Shown: positions 1-9,267, numbered from the stretch's first letter. The stretch is 50,467 nt of DNA from Clostridia bacterium (GCA_017429505.1 JAFROW010000007.1:1-50467); one strand, 5' to 3'. The notes: generated from the letters alone by a model not told the origin. Program-made: numbers and translations.

Positions 1-28
1 CCTCTTTGTGATAAGTTATCTCTACCAT
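1..28 (-). CDS. 5' end of a gene running off the window
   Basis: A GGAGG ribosome site at about 37-42 sits seven to eight bases ahead of an ATG at 28-26. The nine codons inside the window read MVEITYHKE. This opening resembles the first residues of TnpV-type transposon accessory proteins, but nine residues cannot prove a family. The neighbouring phage and nuclease remnants make a mobile-element gene plausible. Confidence 0.4.
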
Positions 29-123
29 AATAAAATCCTCCTAAAATTTAATTTTACTACTTTTTAGAACTATATTTTATATCGTTTTCAGCTATCTACA
101 AATATAAATTTTTAAAAGTGTAC

Positions 124-276
124 TTAACTTAAGTCTACTGGCGTTGGACTTTCTGACAATACACTAATTACATCTACTACACTAAAAAAATACTCCTCCT
201 TTTCAGCATCCCATACACTTCTTATTTCTTTCCCCTCAAACAACTTTGTTATTGTTTCTAATTTATTATTTTCCAT
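124..276 (-). pseudogene. Truncated BRO-N / phage antirepressor-type protein
   Basis: About 50 residues remain, starting at an ATG (276) with a good GGAAGGAG ribosome site. The segment KLFEGKEIRSVWDAEKEEYF followed by VVDVISVLSES matches the N-terminal BRO-N domain of phage antirepressor and DNA-damage-inducible proteins, which normally continues through a conserved N-P-R-x-Y-W stretch. Here the frame leaves the family after SPTP and stops, so the rest of the domain and any C-terminal part are missing. The ribosome site is intact, so a short peptide may still be made. It lies directly downstream of the nuclease fragment at 296-490 on the same strand. Confidence 0.65.
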
Positions 277-295
277 ATAATTTGCTCCTTCCTTT

Positions 296-490
296 TTATT
301 TTGATATGCGGTCACAATTTGTGATCACTTTTTTAAATTCATCATACATTCTAACATACATATCCATTTGTCCAACATCTTGATGTGTTATCTTTTTAGT
401 TTTTAAATCAATTAATACAAAGCATTTTAATATATAGTTATAAAAAACTAAATCGACATAGTATTCTTGTTTAATAATTTCTAAATCCAT
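296..490 (-). pseudogene. C-terminal remnant of a YhcG/DUF1016-type PD-(D/E)xK nuclease
   Basis: The 64 codons contain YYVDLVFYNYILKCFVLIDL followed by KTKK, then GQMDMYV. This is the PD-(D/E)xK core seen in the C-terminal domain of YhcG/DUF1016 proteins, with D in VDLVFYN and the D-x-K of IDLKT as likely metal and catalytic residues. The large N-terminal domain is absent. After DEFKK the frame runs into unrelated codons (VITNCD) and stops, where family members continue to a DNPTIG-like segment. A ribosome site (AGAAGGAA) precedes an ATG at 490, but open codons continue upstream without family similarity. I read it as a deletion remnant. Confidence 0.65.
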
Positions 491-801
491 TTTTATTCCT
501 TCTTTCTCTATTTTAATTCTACAATAAATATATAATTATTAATTATATTACTGATTTTCACCTACCTTTCCGAAATTTTTGCTTGATTTTAGAAAAATAT
601 CCTTCCCCTTAAAACATTAATCTATTGAATACAATAATCGAATTAAACTTCCCCATAAAAATTTAATTTATGATATAAAATTTTTTAAAAAAATTATTTG
701 CAATATTTAAATTATTTATTTCATATAAATGTTATAATTCACAGCCATATATCATTTTTTTATAATATACTATGAAAACTAACATATGCATATATTAACA
801 T
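491..801. other. AT-rich gene-free stretch
   Basis: More than 300 bases of strongly AT-rich DNA without a credible reading frame, ribosome site or RNA gene. It separates the mobile-gene remnants from the terminator of the prepilin/lectin gene. Confidence 0.6.
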
Positions 802-862
802 AAAAAAAGAACAATGTCAATAAAAAGTCTAACTAAAAATAAACTTTTTATCGACATTATTC
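802..862 (-). terminator. Rho-independent terminator of the prepilin/lectin gene
   Basis: Read on the minus strand, GAATAATGTCGATAAAAAGT pairs with ACTTTTTATTGACATTGTTC around a loop of about 14 bases and is followed by seven T. The stem is nearly perfect. It lies about 200 bases beyond the stop of the gene at 1060, so the transcript would include the palindromes at 930-991 and 1010-1027. Confidence 0.75.
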
Positions 863-929
863 TACATATTTCAACATATCAATATATTTATAATTTCTTA
901 CATTTTTTCCAATTACATATATTTTTTTA

Positions 930-991
930 CTACCATGGTAGGGAGCGAAAGCTTTTGCTTACATTTAAAATGTAACCTTTCGCTCCATACC
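930..991. repeat. Nested palindrome downstream of the DGR-like variable region
   Basis: A 12-bp palindrome (CTACCATGGTAG, 930-941) runs into a larger hairpin. Arms 937-951 and 977-991 match at 14 of 15 positions (GGTAGGGAGCGAAAG against CTTTCGCTCCATACC). Inside them lies a second hairpin, TTACATTT-A-AAATGTAA (959-975). The block stands out as GC-rich in very AT-rich DNA and has no T-run, so it is not an ordinary terminator. It lies 70-130 bases after the stop codon of the lectin-domain gene. Confidence 0.7.
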
Positions 992-1009
992 TATTTTAAT
1001 ATTCTATTC

Positions 1010-1027
1010 AAGGCTATTTACAGCCTT
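1010..1027 (-). other. Small hairpin just after the variable-region gene
   Basis: AAGGCT and AGCCTT (1010-1015 and 1022-1027) form a 6-bp stem with a 6-base loop, 33 bases past the stop codon. Known DGRs carry a short hairpin or cruciform just after the variable repeat that promotes mutagenic homing. The position fits loosely; the stem is shorter than the Bordetella phage example. Confidence 0.35.
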
Positions 1028-1049
1028 TTAAAATTTATCGCATGCAGTT

Positions 1050-1170
1050 CTTAGGTCTACTAATAAAGTGAAACACGCAACCCGATGCCGTAATTGGAAT
1101 TACTCGTAGGAAAGTAGAAACGGAAAGATGCTGGATAGACGTCTCCGCTACCGCCGAAAAGGCCTCCACG
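1050..1170 (-). other. Putative DGR variable repeat (VR)
   Basis: A counted 100-base stretch here (from the RGG codons to VS) is 51% GC, while the rest of the gene is typical AT-rich DNA. It encodes the pattern RGG-x(9)-PAS-x-R-x(3)-PT-x-S-x(3)-GIGLRVSLY, the end of a formylglycine-enzyme-like C-type lectin fold. This is where DGR target proteins diversify, with variable residues interspersed among fixed codons. No template repeat or reverse transcriptase lies in the window, so both would have to be elsewhere. Boundaries are approximate. Confidence 0.6.
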
Positions 1171-2407
1171 ATAAGCACATGGGAAACTAGTTCCGTTATA
1201 TGAATAAGTTGCATGTTCTAATGTCCATTCCCACATATTTCCTGCTAAATCATATATATTTTTCTTACTATTTGTATCTGATGCTCCTGTTGTTAATAGT
1301 ATTTTATCTGTACTTGTTGTTCCGATTTTTCTACTAACATTCCCTTCTACTGTTACTTTATTTTCTGTTGCTTGTGTATAGTCTATATATACGTTCCAAG
1401 GACTTGCTACACTATATTTTCCTCTATTGATTTCAAATGGTTGATTGTAATAATTTCCCCAAGTTTCACTATTATCATTTAAAAAGTTAGTTTCTACTCC
1501 TTTATTACTTAAAAATCTTAATACTAAATCCCATTGTATTCCAAACATTAAACTACTGTTAACACTTGCACTACTTGAAGCTTTTGATGCTATTGTTTGT
1601 GCTTGAAAACATTTTACATAGTTTATTGGATATAAATCTTGTTTTGACTCTGCTTTTAGAGCTTCTGTTGGATCATTTTTATTTCCTCTTGGAGATGTTG
1701 TTCCTGCTTCATATCTTCCTATCCAGAATCCTCCATTTGTATATACACTTTTTAACATTTTTTTGTATAACTCTTTATATTCATTACATGTTAGTCCACA
1801 TCCGTTTTTATCTTCTTTATTTGAACTTTCACCCTCTAATTTTCCAGTTCCATCATACCATACATCTGTATATCCATATGTAGATGTCTTTCCATAAGTG
1901 CCATCACTTGTTGTTCCATCTTTTATTAAATCTCCATCACTTGCATCCTTTGTGCAATAAGTTCTTAATGCTGTTGCTATTGCTCTATAATAGTCATCTG
2001 AATTTTCTTCTGCACTTGCAACTTCTGTATATACTGGTCCTGTTCCATCATTTGGTACTTCTATCCACACATATTCATTTCCTTCTGAATCTGTTATAAC
2101 CAATCCTTCGTCAACAGTGCTTTCTCCTTCTATTTTTGTTGCTGCATACCCTGCTGGAATCTTTACTCCATTGTAGTCTTCTCCATTTACATTTGATGCT
2201 GCTTCCAACATTGTTAATCTTCTTTGTTCTTCTCTTGATGATTCCTCTGTTTTATCTCTTGCTTGTCCCGCTCTACTTAGTATTGAATTATCTCCAGATA
2301 GCATTGAAATTGATATTCCTGCTAATATTAACAAAACAATGATTGTTATAACTAAGGCTATAAGAGTAATTCCGGTTATTTCTTTTTAAATTTATTTTTA
2401 TCTGCAT
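1060..2407 (-). CDS. Prepilin-like surface protein with C-terminal FGE/C-type lectin domain (5' frameshift)
   Basis: Downstream of the break the frame reads KEITGITLIALVITIIVLLI and LAGISISML, a class III-type prepilin leader with the transmembrane helix found in many clostridial pilin-like proteins. About 350 residues follow, ending in NIYDLAGNMWEWT and RGG...GIGLRVSLY, the formylglycine-generating-enzyme/sulfatase-modifying fold used by DGR targets. The likely product is an exported, surface-displayed binding protein. The only well-placed start (ATG 2407-2405, behind an AGGAGGA) is out of frame: a run of five A (2383-2387) needs six to give MQIKINLKKEITG. The in-frame codon just before KEITG is a stop, and the next start is a poor TTG at 2334. 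Sequencing error, phase variation or a true mutation are all possible. A terminator follows at 802-862. Confidence 0.75.
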
Positions 2408-2621
2408 TGTTCCTCCTTTTTTATATTTCTCTTGAGTTAATTTTTTGTTTCTAAATCAGCTTGATTTTTTATGCACATTTTTTTTTATAGCCTTTTTGGA
2501 ATAACTCTTATTTAATTTTCAATGTGCATAAATTTTCTGCTGATTTACTTTTTCATCTTATATTTAATCATATTATAAATTATTTTTCAAGAGATTGTTC
2601 ACTATTTTTAATTTTTTTATC

Positions 2622-2654
2622 AAAAAAGACAGAATATATTTTAATTATTCTGTC
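2622..2654 (-). terminator. uvrA terminator
   Basis: On the minus strand GACAGAATA and TATTCTGTC form a 9-bp stem with a 9-base loop followed by six T, about 40 bases past the uvrA stop codon. Confidence 0.85.
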
Positions 2655-2695
2655 CATTAAAATAATTCGTTTTTAGTTATTAAAACATATTTTAA

Positions 2696-5599
2696 TTAAA
2701 ACTTCAAAAACTCCCCAGTAAAGCTCTTTTCATTTTTAGCAACCTGCTCAGGAGTTCCAATTGCAACTACTGTTCCTCCTCCATCTCCACCTTCAGGTCC
2801 AAGGTCTATTATATGGTCACAAGTTTTTATTAAATCTAAATTATGTTCTATTACAATTATTGTATTTCCTGTATCTACCAATCTTTGCAAAATATTTATT
2901 AATCTATGAACATCTGCTATATGAAGTCCTGTTGTAGGTTCATCTAAGATGTATAGAGTTTTCCCTGTTGCTCTTTTTGAAAGCTCTGTTGCAAGTTTTA
3001 CTCTTTGTGCTTCTCCACCAGATAGTGTGGTTGAAGGTTGTCCAAGTTTAATATAGCCAAGTCCTACATCATATAAAGTTTGAAGTCTTTGCTTTATTTT
3101 TGGTATTTTATCAAAAAATTCTAATGCTTCTTCAACCGTCATATCAAGCACATCTGCTATATTTTTGTTTTTATATTTTACCTCTAATGTTTCGTAATTG
3201 TATCTTTTTCCTTTACATACCTCACATGGTACATAAACATCTGCCAAGAAGTGCATTTCTATTTTGTGAACACCATCACCATTACAAGCTTCACATCTTC
3301 CACCTGGAACATTAAAACTAAATCTTCCTTTGTTATATCCACGAAGTTTTGCTTCATTTGTTGTTGCAAATATATCTCTTATATCATCAAAAACTCCTGT
3401 ATATGTTGCAGGGTTTGAACGTGGAGTTCTTCCTATTGGAGATTGGTCAATATTTATTATTTTGTCTATATTCTCTAGTCCTTTTATCTCTTTGCATTTT
3501 CCAGGCTTTTCATTTGCTCCATTTAGGTCTCTTGCAATTGTTTTATATAAAATTTCATTTACAAGTGTTGATTTTCCTGAACCTGAAACTCCTGTTACGC
3601 AGTTAAATACTCCAAGTGGAAATTTTACACTTATATTTTTTAAGTTATTTTCTGTTGCTCCAACTATTTCTATATTTTTGCCTTTAACCGGTTTTCTACG
3701 TTTTTTTGGAATTTCTATTTTCTTTCTTCCACTTAAATATGCTCCTGTAATTGAACCTTCTACTTGTTTAATTTCTTCTGCTGTTCCTTGAGCTATTAAG
3801 TTTCCACCATGAACTCCTGCGCCTGGTCCAATGTCTATAATCTGGTCTGCTGCATACATTGTGTCTTCATCATGTTCTACAACTATTAATGTATTTCCTA
3901 AATCTCTTAACTTTTTAAGAGTTGCAATTAATTTTGCATTATCTCTTTGATGAAGTCCTATACTTGGCTCATCTAGGATGTATAAAACACCTGTAAGTCC
4001 TGAGCCTATTTGCGTTGCAAGTCTAATTCTTTGTGCCTCTCCTCCTGATAATGTTCCAGCACTTCTTGAAAGTGTTAAATAAGATAATCCTACATCTATT
4101 AAAAACTGAAGTCTTTTATCAATTTCTATTAAAATCATTTCTGCAATAAGCTTTTCTGTTTCTGAAAGTTCTATGCTTCTTAAATAACTTTGAATTTTTT
4201 CAATAGACATTGATGTTAATTCATTTATATTTTTATCTCCAATTCTAATTGATAAAACTTCTCTTTTAAGCCTTGCACCTTTGCATGTTGGACAATCAGA
4301 ATTGCTCATATACATTTCATAAAAATCTCTCATTCCTTGAGATTTTGTTTCACTATGACGTCTTTCGAGTGTTGGTAAAACTCCTTCAAATGGAGCAGTA
4401 AACTGCCTTGTTCCAATACTTGACTCATATTCAAAATCTATTTCTTCATCTCCTGTTCCATAAAGAATTTTTTCTAAAAATTCTCTTGGAAGCTTTTTGA
4501 TTGGCTTTTTTATATCTACTCCATAATGTCTTCCAATTGATTCAAAATACATCTTTGCCATTGTGTCTCCACGTTTCATTGTACTTGCTCCAAAAGCTTT
4601 TACTCCATCATATAATGTTTTGTTTTTATCTGGAATAATTAAGTCTTCATCCATTTTCATTAAAAAACCAATTCCAAGACATGATGGACATGCTCCCATT
4701 GGTGCATTAAAAGAAAACATTCTAGGAGTTATTTCAGGAAAACTAAATCCGCAATCTGGACATGCATAATTACAGCTAAATAAAATTTGCTTAGAACCAT
4801 TTGTTTCAGCATCTTTCATCTTTGAGCTTGCAGTATCTCTTGCTCCTAAATCATTTAATTTTTTCTTATTTTCTTCTAACTTATTTGCAACTTCTATTAC
4901 AACTAATTTTTCTGCATGAGATAAAGCTGTTTCAACAGATTCTGTAAGCCTACTTTTAATGTCTTCACGAATTACCAATCTATCTACAATAATTTCAATA
5001 TAATGCTTTTTATTTTTATCTATTTGAATATCTTCTGATAAATCGAAAACCTCACCATCTATTTGAACTCTTACAAATCCAGCTTTTCTGTAGCTTTCTA
5101 GTTCTTTTTTGTATTCACCTTTTTTACCACGAACAACTGGTGCTAAGACTTGTATTCTTGTTCCTTCTTCTAGTTCTAAAACTTTATCTACAATTTGGTC
5201 TAAAGTTTGTTTTTCAATTTTCTTGTTACAATTTGGACAATATGGAACACCTATTCTTGCATATAAAAGACGAATATAGTCATATATTTCTGTAACTGTT
5301 CCAACTGTAGAACGAGGATTTTTTGAAGTTGTTTTTTGGTCAATCGAAATTGCAGGCGAAAGACCTTCTATTTTTTCAACATTTGGCTTTTCCATTACTC
5401 CCAAAAACTGCCTTGCATAAGAAGATAAACTTTCTACATATCTTCTTTGCCCTTCTGCATAAATTGTGTCAAATGCTAAAGAAGACTTACCAGAACCTGA
5501 TAAGCCTGTTATTACAACCATCTTGTCTCTAGGAATTTCTACATTTATGTTCTTTAAGTTGTGCTCCTTTGCGCCTTTTATTACTATTTTGTCATTCAT
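2696..5599 (-). CDS. uvrA: UvrABC system protein A (excinuclease ATPase)
   Basis: UvrA dimers scan DNA and load UvrB at bulky lesions in nucleotide excision repair. The 967-residue product has the full family layout. A first P-loop GLSGSGKS lies at residues 32-39, a zinc-finger insert with CPDC and CPSC pairs near 280-310, and an LSGGEAQR signature follows. A second P-loop (GVSGSGKST, about 655), a CEAC/CEVC zinc finger and a second LSGGEAQR complete it. Length is normal, with no break. The fic gene lies 38 bases upstream on the same strand, so the two may share a transcript; a terminator follows at 2622-2654. uvrB and uvrC are not in the window. Confidence 0.98.
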   Translation of the reverse strand: MNDKIVIKGAKEHNLKNINVEIPRDKMVVITGLSGSGKSSLAFDTIYAEGQRRYVESLSSYARQFLGVMEKPNVEKIEGLSPAISIDQKTTSKNPRSTVGTVTEIYDYIRLLYARIGVPYCPNCNKKIEKQTLDQIVDKVLELEEGTRIQVLAPVVRGKKGEYKKELESYRKAGFVRVQIDGEVFDLSEDIQIDKNKKHYIEIIVDRLVIREDIKSRLTESVETALSHAEKLVVIEVANKLEENKKKLNDLGARDTASSKMKDAETNGSKQILFSCNYACPDCGFSFPEITPRMFSFNAPMGACPSCLGIGFLMKMDEDLIIPDKNKTLYDGVKAFGASTMKRGDTMAKMYFESIGRHYGVDIKKPIKKLPREFLEKILYGTGDEEIDFEYESSIGTRQFTAPFEGVLPTLERRHSETKSQGMRDFYEMYMSNSDCPTCKGARLKREVLSIRIGDKNINELTSMSIEKIQSYLRSIELSETEKLIAEMILIEIDKRLQFLIDVGLSYLTLSRSAGTLSGGEAQRIRLATQIGSGLTGVLYILDEPSIGLHQRDNAKLIATLKKLRDLGNTLIVVEHDEDTMYAADQIIDIGPGAGVHGGNLIAQGTAEEIKQVEGSITGAYLSGRKKIEIPKKRRKPVKGKNIEIVGATENNLKNISVKFPLGVFNCVTGVSGSGKSTLVNEILYKTIARDLNGANEKPGKCKEIKGLENIDKIINIDQSPIGRTPRSNPATYTGVFDDIRDIFATTNEAKLRGYNKGRFSFNVPGGRCEACNGDGVHKIEMHFLADVYVPCEVCKGKRYNYETLEVKYKNKNIADVLDMTVEEALEFFDKIPKIKQRLQTLYDVGLGYIKLGQPSTTLSGGEAQRVKLATELSKRATGKTLYILDEPTTGLHIADVHRLINILQRLVDTGNTIIVIEHNLDLIKTCDHIIDLGPEGGDGGGTVVAIGTPEQVAKNEKSFTGEFLKF

Positions 5600-5637
5600 T
5601 TTTTAATTTCATTCCTTTCTCGATTTGCATAATTTTG

Positions 5638-6243
5638 CTATAAATCTTCTGTTTTAAATTGTGTATATCCTTCATAAAAATAGCTTGCATCGATGCCTTT
5701 CATATATACTTCTCTATCATTAATCTTATCTGTTAATGCATCTTTTAGCAATTGCTTAATTTCAACATCTTTTATTGGACTACGTTCCATTGCAAGTAAA
5801 TAGTCGTTTTTATCTACCTTACTCCAGTCGATTACCATTTTTAGTTCTTTTTTTAGGATTAAATCTAGCCATATTCTTGTACTACGTCCATTTCCTTCTC
5901 TAAAAGGATGAGCCACATTCATTTCAACATATTTTTCTATTATTTCATCAAAAGTGGATTGTGGCATTTTTTCAATATTATTTAATGCTGTTTCTAAATA
6001 TGTAATTGGAGCAAATCTAAAATTTCCTTTTGAAATATTTACCTTTCTAATTTCTCCTGCAAAAGTATATATTTCTTCAAATAGATATTTGTGTATTTTT
6101 GAAAGGCACTCAAATGTACCTGGCTCTAATGTTTGTAAATATCCATTTTCAAATAGTTCGTTAGCTTTTTTCTTGCTTATTTTTTCTTCTTCTCTTGCTA
6201 ATTCAACTTCATCTGTAATATTTAATTTATTTTCTAATACCAT
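5638..6243 (-). CDS. Fic-domain AMP-transferase, class III (C-terminal self-inhibition)
   Basis: Fic enzymes move AMP, or sometimes another nucleotide part, from a nucleotide to a target protein side chain. The 201-residue product carries the catalytic loop HPFREGNGR at residues 112-120, matching HxFx(D/E)GNGRxxR with the essential His112. Near the C-terminus S187-YFY-E191-G192 matches the (S/T)xxxE(G/N) inhibitory helix motif. Its position at the C-terminus defines class III Fic proteins, such as the single-domain Neisseria enzyme. The protein should therefore be held inactive by its own glutamate until that helix is displaced. No antitoxin partner is adjacent. It lies 38 bases upstream of uvrA; the target is unknown. 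Confidence 0.92.
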   Translation of the reverse strand: MVLENKLNITDEVELAREEEKISKKKANELFENGYLQTLEPGTFECLSKIHKYLFEEIYTFAGEIRKVNISKGNFRFAPITYLETALNNIEKMPQSTFDEIIEKYVEMNVAHPFREGNGRSTRIWLDLILKKELKMVIDWSKVDKNDYLLAMERSPIKDVEIKQLLKDALTDKINDREVYMKGIDASYFYEGYTQFKTEDL

Positions 6244-6335
6244 ATTTACACCTTCTTTTTTATTTGAAACATCTTAAATCTCTCTTGAAAATATACTAAT
6301 AAATACATTCTAGCATCTTGTTGCATAGATACTTT

Positions 6336-6935
6336 TTATTCGATCAATTTTAAAATTTCTTCCATAATTTTTTCTGTAGTCTTCTCTACAACTTCTTTAT
6401 CTTTTCTATTTTTCTTTTCTTCAGAAAAATCTATTGGCTTTCCATAAGTTACATAAGCCTTTCTAAAAGGTTTATCTCCGCCTTTTACTCCTACTGGAAT
6501 GACTACTGCATCTGAATTTAACGCAAAAAAAGCAGCACCATCTTTAACTTTTTCACCTTTAGCTAAACCATTTCTTGTTCCTTCTGGAAAAATCGCAATT
6601 GCCTCATTGTTTTTAAATGCTTTTAAAACTTCCTTAACAGCTTTCATGTCTTTTGCATCTTTTTCCACCAATATTTCGCCAAACAAATTACCTAAATGAG
6701 CAAATAACTTATTTTTTGCAAGTTCTTTTTTTGCTAAAAACCTTACATCAGGTCTTTTGCAAGTTGATTCTATTAATGGTGGATCTAAAAAGCTTTTGTG
6801 ATTTGCGCAAAGTAAAATTGCTCCACTTCTTGGGATATTTTCTGTTCCTGTAATTTTTGCTCTATATACAATTTTGCAATACAAATATATTGCACCTCTA
6901 ACTATTGCTTTTCTAATATTTTTTATAACTTTCAT
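6336..6935 (-). CDS. plsC: 1-acyl-sn-glycerol-3-phosphate acyltransferase
   Basis: The enzyme adds the second acyl chain to lysophosphatidic acid at the membrane, giving phosphatidic acid for phospholipid synthesis. The 199-residue protein has the acyltransferase block I NHKSFLD, with His46 and Asp51 as the HX4D pair, and block III FPEGTR at residues 116-121. An N-terminal hydrophobic segment (about residues 10-25) probably holds it at the membrane. The start has an AAGGAG ribosome site. It follows cmk on the same strand after about 90 bases, the usual clostridial cmk-plsC order, so co-transcription is likely. The gap holds a GTCCC-type short repeat. Confidence 0.93.
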   Translation of the reverse strand: MKVIKNIRKAIVRGAIYLYCKIVYRAKITGTENIPRSGAILLCANHKSFLDPPLIESTCKRPDVRFLAKKELAKNKLFAHLGNLFGEILVEKDAKDMKAVKEVLKAFKNNEAIAIFPEGTRNGLAKGEKVKDGAAFFALNSDAVVIPVGVKGGDKPFRKAYVTYGKPIDFSEEKKNRKDKEVVEKTTEKIMEEILKLIE

Positions 6936-6960
6936 GTTTTCTCCTTCTTTAGGTTCTTTT

Positions 6961-6975
6961 TTGGGACGGAGGAAA
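6961..6975 (-). repeat. Short CCTCCGTCCC motif upstream of plsC
   Basis: TTGGGACGGAGGA on the plus strand (TCCTCCGTCCCAA on the minus strand) lies just upstream of the plsC ribosome site. The same core recurs at 48521-48535 upstream of mfd. Such GTCCC-ended short repeats resemble REP-type sequences; no full copy or transposase is present. Confidence 0.5.
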
Positions 6976-7028
6976 AAAGTAACCTCACCTTACCTCATCA
7001 CTTCTATCCTTATCGCACCTCAACTATT

Positions 7029-7700
7029 CTATTTTTCTAATTTTTCGTCTATTATTTTTAAAATTGTTTCAACTACTTCGTCTATGCTCATATTGGTTGA
7101 ATCTACTACTATTGCGTCATCGGCTTTTACAAATGGTGCAATATCTCTTGTGCTATTTATCCTCTCTCTTTCAATTACATTATTCAAAATTTCTTCATAA
7201 GATGTTTGTATTCCTTCTTTTTGATTTTGAATAAATCTTCTTCTTGCCCTTTCTTCTGCAGAACAATCTAAAAATATTTTCACATCTGCATTTGGAAATA
7301 CAACTGTTCCAATATCTCTTCCTTCCATTATAATATTTTGATTATCTCCCATTTTTTGTTGCATAGGAGTCACTTTATCTCTTACTTCTTTTATAGCAGC
7401 AAATAACGAAACATAATCATCTATTTTTTTTGTCCTTATTTGACTTCCAACATCTTTGTCATTTAAAAAGAACTTCTGCTCTCCATTTTCCAGCTTTAAT
7501 TCAATTTTTATTTTGTCAAGTATTTTATTAATTCCATCAATATCTGTTGGTTTAATATTATTGTTCAAACAATCTAATGTAATACATCTATACATTGCTC
7601 CTGTATCTATTGCTACTAAATTTCTTTTTTCTGCAACTAATTTTGTTATTGTTCCTTTACCTGAACCTGCAGGTCCATCTATCGCTACAACAAATCCCAT
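7029..7700 (-). CDS. cmk: Cytidylate kinase
   Basis: Cmk phosphorylates CMP and dCMP with ATP in pyrimidine nucleotide recycling and lipid-precursor supply. The 223-residue product begins with the P-loop GPAGSGKGT (residues 9-17). It continues with DTGAMYR, the CMP-binding segment, and MEGRDIGTVVFP with the lid region after it, and its length is normal for the family. The ATG has a GGGGAG ribosome site. A TTTACA-17-TATTAT promoter lies at 7828-7856 on the same strand. plsC follows downstream. Confidence 0.97.
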   Translation of the reverse strand: MGFVVAIDGPAGSGKGTITKLVAEKRNLVAIDTGAMYRCITLDCLNNNIKPTDIDGINKILDKIKIELKLENGEQKFFLNDKDVGSQIRTKKIDDYVSLFAAIKEVRDKVTPMQQKMGDNQNIIMEGRDIGTVVFPNADVKIFLDCSAEERARRRFIQNQKEGIQTSYEEILNNVIERERINSTRDIAPFVKADDAIVVDSTNMSIDEVVETILKIIDEKLEK

Positions 7701-7827
7701 ATTTATTACTCCCCTTTAAAAAACTATTGACAATTAATAATTAATCTTTTCGCGCAGTTTAGACTGATTTTTTTTGTCCGTGCATTCATTTTGTACCAGT
7801 TCTTTTCTGCTCGCTTTTACTTTCTAT

Positions 7828-7856
7828 ATAATATCATTTTTTTGACATTTTGTAAA
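7828..7856 (-). promoter_or_regulatory. Promoter of the cmk-plsC transcript
   Basis: Minus-strand -35 TTTACA (7856-7851) and -10 TATTAT (7833-7828) are 17 bases apart, about 130 bases ahead of the cmk start codon. Confidence 0.6.
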
Positions 7857-7875
7857 CATATTTTTTGTTTATTTC

Positions 7876-7907
7876 AAAAAAACAGACACCTTCCACAAGT
7901 GCCTGCT
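7876..7907 (-). terminator. Terminator of the 7941-9026 gene
   Basis: Minus strand CAGGCAC pairs with GTGTCTG (one G-U pair) around a 9-base loop and is followed by a run of seven T, about 35 bases after the stop codon. Confidence 0.8.
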
Positions 7908-7940
7908 ATTTTATAAAAAATGTTTATTTTTATATTATAA

Positions 7941-9026
7941 TTATCTATTCTCTCCTCTTCCTTCTGGAAGTGCATTACTTGGTAATTCGATTCTAACTTT
8001 AATTCTAAATACATAAGTTGCTGCTCTAACAATCTTACTATTTTTAAATCTTTGCCATAGTGATGGTTTAGCTTCAAATGTAGTTTCATCAATATATCGT
8101 TGTTGTTCAGTTTCAAATGTTCCTTCAGTTCCAATTATTTCACCTACACTAGTTTTTTCTGTTACTCCAGTTGTAGCTGTAGTAGTAGATGTTGTTCCTA
8201 TAACTTCTGTTTTTGCAACTTTTGCTCTATTTGTTACACCAACTGTTGTGTCAACAGTAGATGCTGTAGTTGTTTCAGCTAATGTTTCATTTACTAATTC
8301 TTCTAATGTTTCATCTGTTTCAGTTTCTTTAGTAATTGCAAGTTCAGTTGTCTTAGCTTTCTCATCTATTGAATTTTGAGCTGCCACAGCTTCTAATTGT
8401 TCTTCAGGTGCTGGAATTAGTTTTAATGCATCAGCAACTTCTATTCCTATGTAACTTAAAGCTTTTGAACTATCCTCTAGTCTTTCCATATCTATTTCTA
8501 TATGTAAGTTTGCTTCTAAGTTATTTATTCTTGCTTTTACTTTTTTTACTGCATCTTTATATTCTATAGAATCTGTTTCTTTAGAATTTCCAATTAATCT
8601 TAAGTTTGTTATTGTTTCCTCATCAAATTTTTTAGAAATCTTTGTAACCTCTTCTTCCCATTCATCTCCTGCTTCTGTTACTCTTTCCAATGTATCTTTT
8701 AAAACGCCTGATAAAATAATATTTTCTTCCCTTTGTTTGATTAATTTTTCTATTTTTTTGGTATTTTCTTCAAATTGTGATGTTGCAAACTCAACTAACC
8801 CGTAGGCAGATTTATATATGCCTATAGGAAAATTTTTCTTCTTTGGATATTCTATTAAATATGTTTTTATAGATTCTATTAAATCTTTAAAATAAGAATC
8901 TTCTTCTAATTCTATTATTTGTTTTTTACTATTTGGATTTATAAGTTTTTGAACTTTATCAATATTTGATAAAATCTTTTCCTCCGTAATTACCATGCTC
9001 ATATTTACTATGCCAAATTTAGACAT
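7941..9026 (-). CDS. Unrecognised 361-residue protein with helical N-terminal half and Thr-rich linker
   Basis: I do not recognise a family. Residues 1-210 are rich in Lys, Glu and Ile and look helical, possibly coiled coil (for example RLEDSSKALSYIGIEVADAL). Residues about 245-310 form a low-complexity linker dominated by Thr, Val, Glu and Ala. A short basic tail (SLWQRFKNSKIVRAATYVFR) ends in GRGENR. There is no signal peptide or clear membrane helix. The ATG has a GGAGG ribosome site. It stands alone: three 11-bp tandem repeats lie upstream (9121-9153) and a terminator follows at once. It could be a structural, cell-envelope or scaffold protein; this is a guess. Confidence 0.8.
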   Translation of the reverse strand: MSKFGIVNMSMVITEEKILSNIDKVQKLINPNSKKQIIELEEDSYFKDLIESIKTYLIEYPKKKNFPIGIYKSAYGLVEFATSQFEENTKKIEKLIKQREENIILSGVLKDTLERVTEAGDEWEEEVTKISKKFDEETITNLRLIGNSKETDSIEYKDAVKKVKARINNLEANLHIEIDMERLEDSSKALSYIGIEVADALKLIPAPEEQLEAVAAQNSIDEKAKTTELAITKETETDETLEELVNETLAETTTASTVDTTVGVTNRAKVAKTEVIGTTSTTTATTGVTEKTSVGEIIGTEGTFETEQQRYIDETTFEAKPSLWQRFKNSKIVRAATYVFRIKVRIELPSNALPEGRGENR

Positions 9027-9120
9027 TGTAAAGTTCCCTCCTTTGTTTTTTACTACATAATCTACTTTGATTATACAACAAGTTGCAAAATTCTACAAGT
9101 AAATTGACGTTTTTTCTTGT

Positions 9121-9153
9121 TTACATTTTAGTTACATTTTTATTACATTTTTA
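9121..9153. repeat. Three 11-bp tandem repeats (TTACATTTTta/g)
   Basis: Units TTACATTTTAG, TTACATTTTTA and TTACATTTTTA follow each other without gaps about 95 bases upstream of the 7941-9026 start codon. The 11-bp period is about one helical turn. The repeats sit about 45 bases upstream of a TATAAT-like -10 (about 9071-9076). A phased protein-binding site is possible. Confidence 0.5.
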
Positions 9154-9267
9154 TTTCGCAATTGTAATATTTTTGTAATATTTTATATATTCCTACGTAT
9201 TAAAGGATTTTAAGTATTACTATAACAACTAAATCAATTTTATTTTTAAAATTTCACTTTAAATATT

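Noticed and set aside
1566-2342. Three plus-strand frames rich in Leu, His and Phe
   Set aside because: They are antisense shadows of the pilin-lectin gene, without ribosome sites and with the composition expected from reversed AT-rich codons.
2381-2395. TTTAAAA as a programmed -1 frameshift signal in the pilin-lectin gene
   Set aside because: A -1 slip leads to a stop codon at once; the gene needs +1 (or one extra A), so the heptamer does not help.
7874-8134. Second frame at the end of the 7941-9026 gene
   Set aside because: It overlaps the longer gene in another frame, runs through its terminator and has no ribosome site.
9121-9153. CRISPR array
   Set aside because: The 11-bp units are directly joined with no spacers.
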